NCBI GenBank assembly: GCA_036023115.1 | Contig: JAYKKT010000037.1 | Coordinates: 4,068,501-4,132,500 of the forward strand | Source of the DNA: Brasenia schreberi | Lineage: Eukaryota > Streptophyta > Magnoliopsida > Nymphaeales > Cabombaceae | Direction of reading: 5' to 3' | Length of the DNA: 64,000 bases | Shown: positions 35,092 to 47,603 of the stretch, in pieces | Position numbering within the stretch: position 1 is the stretch's first letter | Layout of the letters: each line of letters opens with the position of its first letter | Notes under the pieces: model-generated | What the model was told of the DNA's origin: nothing | What the model saw: only the letters and a program-made list of their open reading frames with translations | Databases searched by the model: none | Position numbers and translations under genes: made by a program

Positions 35092-36842
35092 GTTCTCCTT
35101 TAGAGAAAAGGTTGAGGCATGCAGTTACCTTTATGTGTTCTTACCAGAATTTCTTATCCTCAACACACCTTATTTCCAGAAATTTGCTTCTTCTTTTCTT
35201 GTTTGTTTATTCATGGCTGTTGCCCAGAAGAAGGAAGAAAGTCGATGCACTGGTACCATGCATCTACCTCTGTTTTCTAACGATGTCCTAATTCAGCTTG
35301 CTGGGACCAAAATATAAAGGTCGGAAAAAAATCCAAAAGATGTATACAAGTCTGAATTTTTCGAAACTTATTTGAACAACCTCTCCTGAATTTCACCAAA
35401 CTAAATCTTGCCACACTAGAAAAAGTTTCTAGGTCCGACGCCGTCGAGGAACGTTGATGTCCTCTTCCCTGATTTCATTACTAGACCTTGATTTGGCAGA
35501 TTCATTACACAGAAATGGCAGGCAAAATGATGAAAAACTGTGTGTAAGGTTAGCAGCACTGAAGTGATGAGAGGGTGATCCAGGAGTAGAGATGTGAACG
35601 GGTCAGATGACACAAATCTAAATCCAATTAGTGAGATCCAGTGACCAAAATCATAACCCCATGTACTGGATTCGGTTAATAACGAACCCAATCATATCCA
35701 TTAAATTTTGGCAGGCCCAAACAAGTGTTGGAAGGAAATAAATGCTCATATGGCACAAATTATAAAGTATGATGCAACTAAGAATGCATGTCGGAGACGG
35801 GGTTTGAGAAGGCTTCTCGTTTAAGAGGTGGTTATAATAAAAAATCGAGATCCAGAAAACTCGAAAACCACGACAAAGCATTGTGTGTAGTCTATGATGG
35901 TGTTGCTCGTACAAATCAAGCTCTTCTCTCTCACGACCGGCTCTCTCTGTCTCTCGATCCAATTCTCAAAAGGAAATTAAGGTAAAAATCTTTTTACAAT
36001 AGAAACCAACACCCTTATATATACTAGGAGCCGAACGCTAAAAAGACCTTTTACATGAACACGACGACACGATATTAATGAAAAGGGATACTTGACAAGG
36101 ACACTTCAAATGTAATACAACAATACCAATGTGAATCCTCACACAATTTGAATCCAAATCCAAATTTATTACTTATATTATAACCTAAATGACTCCAAAT
36201 CAAATCAGAATCCGAGATTAACGTCATGCGAATCATGCATGAAGGCTATTGGCATGCGGTGCATCTCATGACGGTCAACAAAGTGTTTGTCGAAGAGGGT
36301 AGTCGTGAGAAGGCTTCGTAATCCATTGGGTGGATTGCGAATTAATACAACCCGAGATTGACCCGTTGACGCAGTGATGTGCATAGCTGATGGGCCCATG
36401 CTCGCGATCATAACACGAGTCATGCCTCATGAGCATGCACGGCTGGCGTGTCCCCAAAAAATAGTGCAAAAGCAATATCCCTTGAGAATCTATATCTGCT
36501 TCCAAAGTTGGTTCGTAGGTCAGCTGGTTGGCCATGAGCAAGCACGGAATGCTTTAATGAATGTTGATGGAACATATATGACTGGTTCCTTTTCCAAGAA
36601 CAAGTTCAGAATCTGCATTTGTAGATCATAGCACGCCCATTGTGGATCCTGACTCGGACCAATGTGCCAGTGTTGGTCGATCCGGACAAAGAAGGACCAG
36701 AAATTTAGTGCGGATGAGGCTGTGATGTGTGAAAGTAACAGTCATATTGTTTACTTTGATTTGATCTTAATGACCTTTCCGGCAACGGGGTCTTAGTCAG
36801 ATCTGTGAGAGAGATTGGTGAATCTTGCAAAGGAATCGCGGT

Positions 36843-36908
<66 letters not shown>

Positions 36909-38345
36909 GAGTGATAGTTTTATATACATAATAATTTAACCAATCAATTGTTGTTCTCACCCACCTTTCCCTACTCCTTCATTTTCTAAAATTATTTTTC
37001 AGGAGTTAAAACTATAGATTCCACCATTAGAACCACCTAAAAAATGTATCTATCTATCTATATAGATATAGATATATAAAAGGATGATTTTGTGATTTAT
37101 TCAAGTTTTTTTAATGATTTTAGTAGTGATGGTGATGGTCTTAAGTGGAGGTGATTTTGAAATTGGAGTAGGAGTGGAGGGTGGTGGAGAAGTAACGTAA
37201 TAATGTCAAATTAAGGATTATACACTCCGAAACATTATGCATATAAAACTACCTCTTTCTCTCTTTATACATATATATATATATGGTGTACTTAATATTG
37301 AAAGAATTAATCTTGTCTAAATGCCTCAACTACCTATAAAAGTGATGATGGCATTTTTATTAGAAATGCATCATCATCCGTTCACCCGTTCACAGCATAG
37401 TAGTTTGTTTCTCCACGTTTTGTCCACAAAGTTAAAGTATTTCACTGATAATTACATAATACCTAGCACTCGATTTTCTTAAAACAAGCAAAAACTTATC
37501 CAAACTAAAGTCCACTCACTCGTTAAGAGCATCGTCAACTGCTTTAGTCAAGTAGCATAATGCAGATAAACATCCATTGAAAAAGCAGCAAAATTACAAT
37601 CGCCAAAATTCCATCAAAAGAAAGAAGACGATCATAAAGTTTTCTGTAGTTGCCATGGTTACATCATACTTATCACTACATTATGTTTGAGAGTCCCCCC
37701 TCTCTTCATTTTTACACTGGGTGGTTTGTATACAGCTGCCCAACTAACAAGAAAGGGAGAAGAAGAGTTGGTTGTGCGAAGCTTTTCTCATATGGGCTTG
37801 CATCCACGAGGAGGCTGCGACCCACTGTCGAATCAAAGAAGGGCGCGCAGTCGGTGGGAGACAGCTTATCATCTCATAAGGACACGAAGCTAGCGACAAA
37901 TTAAAGTCTCGCCTCTGATAAGGTGAGTGATAGTGCAATATGGAGACGTCCGTCTCTGATAAGAGACATGACGTTTTGTTTCTTTATATATGGGCTCTGA
38001 CTCACTACCTTCAAAATCTTTCCACGGTTTTTAGGCACTTTTTTTAGGGTCATTTCTTAACCAAGAGATATGACGTTAGCTTCTTCATATACACATATAT
38101 ATACTTTTAGCATACAAAATTAATTAATTAATTATTATTATTAAAAAAATTATATCGTATAGTTAACGTATTTTAGAGAAAAGATTTAGTTGTTATTGTT
38201 CACGTATTTGCAACTTGGCTGTGCACTTTTTTTTCATAACAGACCCCAATATTGTTTACACCATTTTCACTTTAGAGTAAATTCAGTAAAGATGTTACTC
38301 TGAATCCGATCTGGTTCTTAGTCATCTAAGAGAATGGGAGGCTGA
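35089..38345. other. Intergenic region without recognisable gene
   Basis: Short open frames (for example 35416-35691, 36275-36541, 37650-37904) show no family resemblance on either strand. It contains a CA/TA/GA microsatellite at 36843-36908 and a TATATA tract at 37269-37284. Confidence 0.45.
36843..36908. repeat. (CA)n(TA)n(GA)n compound microsatellite
   Basis: About 17 CA units, then TA, then GA units. This is the same order as in NPF7 intron 3 at 55423-55504. Confidence 0.95.
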
Positions 38346-38367
38346 AGCTATATGCATTTTATTTAGG

Positions 38368-38428
38368 TATCCAACTCATGACCTTCAACTTGTGAGTCAA
38401 CCAGTTAGCCAGATGAGTATCATTTTAT
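38368..38428 (-). repeat. tRNA-related SINE-like fragment
   Basis: On the minus strand the reading TCATCTGGCTAACTGGTTGA looks like a tRNA A-box region, and GGTCATGAGTTGGATACC, at about the right distance downstream, like a B-box. It lacks a full cloverleaf. Confidence 0.4.
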
Positions 38429-38647
38429 TTGGTAAAAATAATAAACTCTTGTTGTCCTAAACATAATCGGTTTGGAATCGGCTCGTCACTTCAAACTGGA
38501 ACCAAACCATTGGCAGAACCAGCAATAACCAGAATATATAACCGGAGCCAGGGACCCCTCAGTTTGGTTACTGTTCATAGTCTCTGAAAACCAGAATCCG
38601 AACCGATGGTTTCAAATGGTTGTTATTGTTTAAATATTCTTTTTGAA

Positions 38648-38875
38648 ATACCTTATCGCAAATAGGCTGTTAGCTCAACAAGAAGGTGCTCCCATAGTTG
38701 CCTTTAGTGGGGAGTTTGACTCCTAGAGGAAGCAAATACAATGCTCTTGTATTTCAAAAGAAAAAGGTTTTAAATATGTTCATTAGCCCAATGGCAGGAT
38801 GCTCCCCACCGGTTTAGCTGTTGGAGAGTTTGAATCTCAGACGGTTCAGTGCCCTTGTATTTCCAAAAAAAAGGA
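38648..38875 (+). repeat. Two tandem tRNA-derived SINE-like units
   Basis: Unit 1 (about 38648-38767) has TTAGCTCAACAAGAAGGTGC and GGGGAGTTTGACTCCTAGAG. Unit 2 (about 38780-38875) has TTAGCCCAATGGCAGGATGC and GGAGAGTTTGAATCTCAGAC. Both end TGCNCTTGTATTTC plus an A-rich run. The two boxes correspond to the A and B boxes of a tRNA promoter, and the A-rich tail suggests retroposition. A related A-box-like word, CTAACTCAATGGTAGAGTGG, lies at 49836. No functional tRNA fold is claimed. Confidence 0.5.
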
Positions 38876-39444
38876 ATTAAGGGATGCCAACACTTTCAAA
38901 ACCAAAATAGGAAAATCAGTCCTGTGACGGTTCGAATCCCTAAACCGAGAAGGCAATACGGGAACCCGGCGACTCGACCGCCTCGCTTGCCCATCCTCGC
39001 TAGAATGTTCGCCGTTGCTTGCCATCCCTTGCGGATTTTTCATGGATTCCGGCTCCTCGGAGCACCAAGAGACTTCGGTACACAGTGACATCTCCTCTTG
39101 ATCGTCTCCTCGTCGAAAGTCGGCAAGGGCGAGCCTATATGCATCGCCATTCTGCAAAACCAAGCCAGACGTAGCGATATCACCAAAAGATCGAGATGAT
39201 GAAAATTATCCTTCCTTTTCTTAGAGAATTCGCCGTAGAAATCTTCACCACTGCTACACCAAGTAAAGCGGAGCTGACGATTTGAAGCCACCGGTTAAAC
39301 TGGAACCAGAACATGTCTAGTTGTTCCATCTAGAGTTTTATTTTCAAAACTCTGAAAATACGAAGCTCTTTTGTGTTTGCAGAAAAGTTAGGGGCTAAAT
39401 TGAAACTTACCGAATGATTACAAGCTGAACCTAAATACTACGTA

Positions 39445-39875
39445 TGCATTTAGGGATCCAAGTGAGCCGAGCTGCTCATAAGTTACTCAAGCTCGACTTG
39501 AGAAAATCTCGAGCTCGTACTCAGCTGAAGCAACTCGTGAGCCAAATTGAGAATTATCATATAAATATGAAATTTATTTACGTTAAAACAGTTTTATTTT
39601 ATTTGGTTGACCCCGCATTAAACTTCAAGTTTTAGATCTTCTCAAGCTTGAGCTAATTCACGAGAACAATTGAGCTTGATCGAATATGAGCTCAGTCTCC
39701 AGCCAAGCTTAATTGAGTCGATCTTGGTTGCATGGAGCTTAAACAAGCCTGGCAAGCTGAGATCAAGTTGTTTGAACATAACTGGAGCTTGAGCTCGAGC
39801 CAGAGGATTGAAGCTTATCCGACCCCAAGGCAAGCATTTTTCTCGACGACTTGAGTCGAGTTTGCTCGTAGACAA
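39445..39875. repeat. Repeat rich in AGCTCGAGC/GAGCTTGA words
   Basis: About 430 bases with many AGCTCGA, GCTTGAG and GAGCTCGAGC words on both strands, resembling the subterminal repeats of plant hAT-type MITEs. No termini or target duplication were identified. Confidence 0.4.
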
Positions 39876-39991
39876 ATTAGAATGAGCAACTACTTTTAGT
39901 CCTGTGGATAGTGTGTAATGTAACTACTTTTAGTGGAGTCCAACTATGGCTTTGTATTTTCACCCGGAGCATTAGCTCACTTGGAGGACTT

Positions 39992-40757
39992 TGTTACCGC
40001 ACCGTTGGCGGCAACTAGAGCCAGCCTCCTAGAGTAGCAAGTCTCACCTAAAAATCCTTAAACCAAACACACACATGGCTTATCAAAAAATAAACTTTAT
40101 TGAAGAAAGAAAGAGGGTTTACAAAATTCAAACCCGACTTATCCTAGATCCCCTAAGAAAAACCACATGACCGTCTAAGGCACCTTTAGGTAGTGAAAAC
40201 CCTTAAGCAAGCCCAACTCTACCAAGGAATTAGATGGTAGTGTTGGTCAGTTGAAGATGCCCAAGACACCTTTGTTGTTAAGCTTTCTAGACTCTCTAGC
40301 ACTCCATGGCTCAACTCTCTCAATGCATGATCGTTCTCTCTCAACTAGTCAGCTCTCTTTTATACACACAAGGTACTAGGCACAAGCAACTAGTGGGTGG
40401 GTCTAGACAAGCCCCTAGATGACTTGGAGTAGATCCACGTGTTCCACTTATAACCCTAGACGGGGCGCTCAAGGCTTACCCACTTATTCAGACATGGGAG
40501 AGAGAAACCTCTCCTAACACTAGGGTGCACGGGGCATGGCGCTGTCAATGCTAGAACATGTTGCTTGACGGGGCACTATAAGGGCTCAGGGTGCGTGCGC
40601 GTCTAACATGTCATGGTAGGGTGGCATGCTGTGCAGAGGATCCCGAGGCTGTGTCGCAGTAAGGCAAGGCATGCATGCATGTGTCCTATTGAGGCATGGT
40701 GGCACACAAGGCATGTGACATGCGCACTGCGGGACGAGGTTTGGAGGTGCTTTGATA
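39992..40757 (-). mobile_element. Ty3/gypsy 3' LTR (left end of the element)
   Basis: Aligns along its length with 46750-47603. Shared words include CACATGGCT-ATCAAA, ATAAACTTTATT, GGGTTTACAAAA / GGAGTTTACAAAA, AAGGCAC, GTCTAACATGTCATGG and CAAGGCA. On the minus strand it ends in GGTAACA, a canonical CA end, and starts TATCAAAGC, a decayed TG end. The flanking purine-rich GTGGGAGAGAA is the expected polypurine tract. Confidence 0.8.
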
Positions 40758-43700
40758 ATTCTCTCCCACTTGTTTTTGAATTCGTCTTTGAGGTCGTGTG
40801 ATACTATTGCACCATGTCCTCATATTCCCAAACTCAGAGTGACTGGAAGTCATGTGTCTTCATCCTCTCCTTCGTCAATCTCACCAAATAGGTGAGTTTC
40901 CTAGGTCCTTTTTTTATGCACTTCATGTTTAATTATCTCTAAAATGGAACTTAAGTCATGTCTAATGAGTGGAGTTGGATCCCTTTATACACCTTTTTCA
41001 TATATTATCAGGGATTCTTACCCAAACTTTATATCCAATATTGTATTGCCTATCTTTCCTTTTTCTATTGGCGAATATTGTCACTCTTGCTCTTGCATGC
41101 TCAAGTGATGTGTGGGCTTCTTCTAATATGATGTACCTCTCTCAAATCTCTTTTAAAGTCGATGGACAATTGCTCTCAACCCCACCTTAGGCTAAGTCGA
41201 GAGGCAATAATAGTTGTCAATCCATTGTCAACTCAAAAGGGTTGTTGCTCGTAGTGGAACTCTTATATACATTGTGTGCAAATTATATGGTCTTAATTAA
41301 CCCAACCCATTTATTTTGTTGGTCATTACATAGTGTTTTAGGTACTCTTCTAATAAAGCATTGAACCATTCAATTTATCCATCTGCTTGAGGATGATGAG
41401 CCGCGAAAAAGTATAACTTTGTGCCGGCTCTTTAGAAGAGTTCCTTTTCGAAATTCGTTGTGAATCTGACATTTCTATCTGATATGATCTCCTCTAGCAT
41501 TTTAAAATGCTTTGCTACTTCTTCATGACGAGATTAGTGGCTTCTTTAGCTCATCATTCTTTTGAAGCTATCATGAAGATAGCATACTTGAAAAAATTGT
41601 CAACAACTACAAACACAAATTTAAATGCATCAACATTAGGAAATCCACCTATGAAATTCATAGTCACTGAAGACTAAGGTCGACTTAGCATGGGTAGGGG
41701 TATTAAAAGTCTGGGTGGTGTCAGTAGTAACCTTTTCATAGGAGTGATAAGGTCATATCCTTTCCTTGATAACCTGCATATGGAGTGTCATGTAATTCTC
41801 CCAAAATTAGATGCCTTAATCTACTTGTTTTTGGCATTACCAACTGATGGTCGAGTGTTCATAAGAGTTCATCATCTTCTATGATGTTCTTGGCAATGTG
41901 CTTATGTACTTGCCTATATAGTTGTTCGTGTGTAGAGTATGCGGGAGTATGGAACCTCACCTGTTGCTATAAATCTCCTTCAAGGCGTGGGATTGTGGCC
42001 ACTATCTCGGTCACTCTCTTTCTACTTAGGGCATTGACCACCACATTGTGTTTCCCTAGTCGGTATTGCCACTGGAACTCATACTCCTCCATGAGCTCCA
42101 ACTAATGTATTTGGCTACCTGTTAGTTTCTTTTGTGCCTTGAGGAATGTATTGATCATATTGTCCATGACCACAACTCTTCATACTAACAAACAATGAAC
42201 AACTCTTTTTCGTGAGCTGGATAACATGTTTCAGTCCCTTTGAGCTTCTGCTTCTCAAGAGTAATCAAATGTCTCTCTTAGATGAGGATGTTGGCTACTA
42301 CAATATCACTCACGTTCATGTGTAGCTTAAAGGGCAGTGTGAAGTATGGTAGGTGCAACACTGGCTTATTAGATATGGCTTGCTCCAAGTCCTCAAATGC
42401 CTTGATGCAGGGTGCATCCCAATCCCAAGATGCCTCCTTCTTGAGCATCTTCCTGAATGGGCATCTATCTTTGAAAAGCCTCTAATAAACATGTGATAAT
42501 ATTTAGCTAAGCCAAGAAAACTCCTAAGTTTCATGATTTACTTGGAAATCTCTCACTCTAATATGGCCTTAATTTTCTTCGAGTCCATCTTTACTGATCT
42601 CTATTCTATCAAATATCATAGAAAAGAAATCTCTTTCCTAACAAACTGCACTTTTATCTCTTTACATACAACTCATGTTCACACAGCCTAGTGAACACCT
42701 TTTTGAGATGTTTGACATGTGTTCTAGACTCTTACTCTAAATTACAATGTCATCTAAATAAACAATTACAAAGTCCCCCAAGAGTCCCTATAAAACTTTA
42801 TTCATCAACCGGTTGAATGTAGTTGGATTATTGGTGAGACCGAATGGCATGACAAGAAACTCAAATGACTCATATCTAGTCACCATCACCAACTTCTCCT
42901 TGTCTTTGAGTAAAATGCATACTTGCCAATATCCGAAGCATAAATCCAACTTCATGAACCATCATGCACCACTTAATCTTTCAATAAGTCTGCAATCAAA
43001 GGCAAGGGATACTTGTCCCTCATGATTAGTTTGTTTAGTGCATGGTAATCAATACATATTCTCATAGAATCATCGTGTTTCCTTTGAAATAAAACTGGAG
43101 AGCCATAAGGACTCTTCGATAGTTGTATCATTCCTATCACCTAATTATCTTCTTAACTTTGCCAACTCCGTTAGTTCCATCTTTTATTTCACCTTACATG
43201 GTGGATTACTTCTGGGGCTAAGAATGATCTCATGATTGGATCTCCAACATGGGGTAGTCATTTTGAAAGTTCCTTCGGCATCTTATCATTGAACTCCTCC
43301 AAAATCCATACTACCTCCATGGAAATGGGATTGGCATCCACCATCGGTTCCTCCCCCAAGTGCATGACCAACAGCATGGGCTACCTCTTCTTCATTCCAT
43401 TTTGCACCCGTAAAGCATACAAGAAGATGTGATCTTTGGATATGCTAGTATTGGCACTGGTGCTAACGTTGATTGTGTAAGGTGCAAAACCCTAATGCTG
43501 GGGTGTTGAAGCTATAGACTTGGCACAGGTACTGGGAGGAGTGGGACTGTCATTCAGGTGGCACTTGTGGGGGCTATAGTGGTAACTACGGCAAACATCA
43601 TTGTAGGGTCTGCAAAAATAGAATACCTTGTTCTATTATGCAGGTCAATCCACATGGAAGTCATGGTAGAGTGTAAGGTGCCAATGGTTGTGTCCTAACG

Positions 43701-46700
43701 TTGCTTCAGGGTGTCGAAGGCACTAACCGGGTGCTGCCACAAGGGCCTTTGGTGTAGTGGCCTCTAGGGGGTGCAACCTCTGTTCATCAAGGTGGGTCAC
43801 AGCAACAGGAGAGTTTGAACATGTGTAGCCTACAACATGGGCAAGTAGGTCAGCAAGTGCCTTGTTAGGGTTGCAGTGGTCGATGAAGCCTCATTGGTTC
43901 TCATCTGCCACCACCAAGTCTCCGAGATGTGGGGTGACCATGATCTTTCCAATGCATAGGAAATTCATTCCTATGATGAGTGAGAAGTCATCTAGACTGG
44001 TCACCAAAAGGTTCATCTCTCTGGTCCAACTTCTGATCGTCAAGCACATGGATGGCGTCATTCCTTATATGGTATCTATGGTTGCATTCACTATTTTAGC
44101 TATTTATCTAATGGTACTAACCTTACCTTAGATTTAATGCTTGGGTACTGCTGGATGTGAGGATTGAATGGATGGCACCATTGTCCATCATGGCTCTCAT
44201 GACATGTCTCCCGATTTGAGCCTTCACATACATTAAACTGCTTTGTCTTGGGTGCTCCATGACTATCGCATTGAGGAACTGAAATGGTGAGGCATGCATG
44301 ACTTCTTTTGATCTATGTACGACTTGTTCATCCACCACAACATTTGCTTGGGCTTGGTTGGGGCAGTCTATCATGAGATGAGGATCGCCACAAGTGAAAC
44401 AACTCGTCAGTTGATCTCGACCAACAGTACCTTGTTATTGCCCTCTTCCAAACATAGTCGCTCCTTGAGCGGGATGTTGCCACGTTAGAGCTCCTCCAGT
44501 TGGTGGTTGCCTACTGCCAGGCATCCTTCCACACCCAATAGCAGCTCCCTATGGCTAGCCATGTCCACCATAATATGGCTTTGTTACTTGCCTCAAACCG
44601 TCTCCTCTTTTTCTTTGATGGTTCCATTTGTTGTCATTATTTTCTTTTTTTTAGCAGTTCATTCTCTACACAAATCAATTAAACTTTTTGCTATACACAT
44701 CATAACATATATGTCTAAAGGATTTTGTCTTTTAAACTTAATTTGAGTCAAAGGTTGTAAATCATGTAAAAATAGAAATAATTGATCTTTCATATGCATG
44801 TCTTTTACTTTCAATAAGGAAGTACTAAACTTATGCATACTCATGAATGGAACTCGTATGCTTGGCTTGTAAGAGAGCTTCACGGGTTTGCTACCCCACA
44901 AAGGATGACATAATTGCTTTCGAAACTGCTTCTTCAAGTCCAACCAATTGGTCACCATTGGGTTGTCAGTTTCGTCCCATTGTTTGACACGCAACCAAAG
45001 CTTTACATCTTTATTCAAGTAAAATTGGGCTTGGGTGAGTTGATTCTCCACCAGCATGCATGTAGCTTCGAAGTACATATCCACATCAAACAACTAGTTC
45101 TCTAAGAGTTGGCTCTCCACGATACTTGTGTAATTCAGTGGTTCAGATATTTTTTATCCTCGATTGGATGTGGCAGCATGCGTTCATCTCTTTGTTCCCG
45201 AAATGGCTAGAACATGACCTCCAAAACTTCAGCTATCAAGACCACCTCAGGTTGAGTTGTTGTAGAGGAGAAGGTGTTGGTCCATGAGGCATCCAACTCT
45301 TGTTGGAGTCATTACAGCTCAACCACTAAAAATCGCATTTGATCCTCTTGTGGTATGGTGCGTTTCTCACTATCGGGTGATGTGATTGATTGTGTTTGGG
45401 TTTGCACCATGGTTGCTAGGCTTTTGGAAAGTAACACAAGTGAGAGAAAGAGAAGAAGAAGAGGTTGTGGTTGTACCTAAGGTTCGATCTCCAAGGCCCG
45501 ACTTGAAGAGTCGAGGTCGGCTCCTTGTCCACTTGCTCTTGTTCACTTTGATTTCCTCTCTCTTTAATTCTCTTTCACGATTTATTGTCCAAGCTTATGA
45601 GCCCCTTCTCCATTTAAGTCTCACCCTTATGATGTCCTTCACTTGAGTTTCAAATCCCCTAGATGTGGGGATTAGTCTGGACACTTTTCGACTTTAATTC
45701 AAATTTGAAACTCCTTAGAATCAGAGTTTGGTCCCATACGATTTTATTTTGTTTTTTAATTTTGAATTTTGCAACAACTTGGGGTTGTAGACTTGTCAAA
45801 AGTATCCATCTTTAGGAAAAATTACTTTCCTTAGATAGGACCAGACACTTTTCAACCTCCTTAAAATTCGAGTTTGAATTCCTTGATCCTTGGAATAGCT
45901 CTCCTTAAATCAAGGTTGGGTCCCACACGAAATTTTGTTTGAATTTGGAATTCACAATTCTTTCAATTCAAATAATTGTTTTGTTTTTTAAAAAGCTCTC
46001 TCTGATTTTTGGAGAGAATCTCTCAAGGATAGGAGGGTTGGTTGCTCTCTTTGGATTTCGGATTTGAAATCTTGTTCTACTTTACTAGTAAATCTTTTTT
46101 ACCAAAAATCAATTAGGCCCTAAACTCCCCCAATTCAAATTCAAATGAGCGATTGAAGTTTAAATTCTCATGGGATAAGGTTGGGTAGCTGGCCTTATCC
46201 TCTCGATGTTGGAATTTTGTCGAAAACAACCCTCTCTTTGTTGTCGCCATGGTCACTCACCGCCACACTTGGATTTGTGTATCTAGCACCCATAAAAATC
46301 TCACTTTTCCCCTCCACCACAATTCACCACAACCACCATAGGTTGTGGTCTCTCATTTGCCGTTTGCTTTGGGCAATTCCATTAAGACCATGGCTGAAAT
46401 CCACCACCAATGGGATCTCTTCAATGTAGGAGAGGGTGACCCTAATGCCGCCATAAAGATTTGGTCTTCTCTTACCTCTTGTCAGTTCTTTAAGTGGTGA
46501 AATCTGGTCACAAGAGGATTAGACGTTGCCTTCAATGGTTTGCCCAAATGAATTGCCTTACAAGGATCAGACAGCACTCACCTTACTATCTTTTGTGCGA
46601 TTGAGTCTTCTACTCCAACCATAGGGGCTTCTCTTCCACGAAGCACCCGTCCAACCATCGATGACTCACCCTTACCATATTGGGTCTTCCTTCAAGTATC

Positions 46701-46749
46701 ACCACCAAAACCGCCAAGAATGGTGGCACAATCGGTTCTGATACCAAAT
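40758..46749 (-). pseudogene. Ty3/gypsy internal region (gag-pol), decayed
   Basis: Minus strand from right to left. Primer site complementary to tRNA-Met (TGGTATCAGA, 46746-46737). Gag starts at the ATG at 45410, with its core open at 45093-44659. A CCHC-like knuckle is near 44380 (C-F-T-C, H, C). The protease motif is M-D-N-G-A-I-H near 44185, where active copies have D-T-G-A-T-H. RT at about 43060-42600 includes [19 protein letters not shown] and an intact Y-L-D-D near 42750. The RNase H lead-in is L-R-S-F-L-G-L-A at 42530. Integrase includes D-G-Q-I-E near 41385. Gypsy order (RT before integrase). Stops and frameshifts preclude a polyprotein. Confidence 0.85.
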
Positions 46750-47603
46750 TATTACCACACCACTTATGGCAATTGGTGTTACCCTCCTCGACTAGCTAGC
46801 CCAACCTGCAAATCCTAAAACTAAATACACATGGCTAATCAAAGATAAACTTTATTAAAGGAATAAAAAGGAGTTTACAAAACTAAAACTTAGTTGACCA
46901 TAGATCCTTTAAGGGAAACCACGCGACCATATAAGGCACTACTAGGCAGTGGGAACCCTTAGGCAAGTCTCACTCTATGAAGGAAGGAGATGGTGATGTT
47001 GGTTCGCTGAAGATGCCCAAGGCACCTTCATTATTCAACCTTCTAAACTCTCTAGGACTCCACGATTGAACTCTCTCAATGCTTCATGATTCTCTCTCTC
47101 CATTTATACTCACAAGGGGCTAGATACAAGTAGCTAATGGGTGGGGCTAGACAAACCCCTAGACAACCTAGAGTGGAACCACATTATCTACTCATGACCC
47201 TAGGCGAGACGCTCAAGGTGTGCCCACTTATTGAGACACGGGAGAGAGAAACCTCTCCTATCACTAAGGTGTAGGGCGTGTGTGGTGTGACTCTATCAAT
47301 GCTAGGATAGGGCATCTGGAGGTGTAATGCACCTGGCGGGGCAATGCAGGGGCCTACGAGGAGTCTAACATGTCATGGCAGAGCAGTGTGTGGGTGTGCA
47401 TCGCAAGGGGAGTGTTGTCGCGTGCATGAAGGCATGCGAAGATCTCGGGGCTCTATCATAACAAGGCAAGGTGTGTGGGCATGTGTCCCGTTGAGATAGG
47501 GTGGCACGTGTGATGGAGGGGTACAGAGGACGCGTACAGCATGTGAGGCTATGGCGTTAAGGCATGTGGCATGCACAGAATGGGGTTTGTAAGTGTTGTG
47601 ACA
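46750..47603 (-). mobile_element. Ty3/gypsy 5' LTR (right end of the element)
   Basis: 854 bases against 766 for the other LTR, and visibly diverged by substitutions and indels, so the insertion is old. On the minus strand it starts TGTCACAACAC and ends next to the tRNA-Met primer site. The 5-base flanks (GACTT before 39992, AACTC after 47603) do not match exactly, so the target duplication is decayed or the borders are off by a few bases. Confidence 0.8.
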
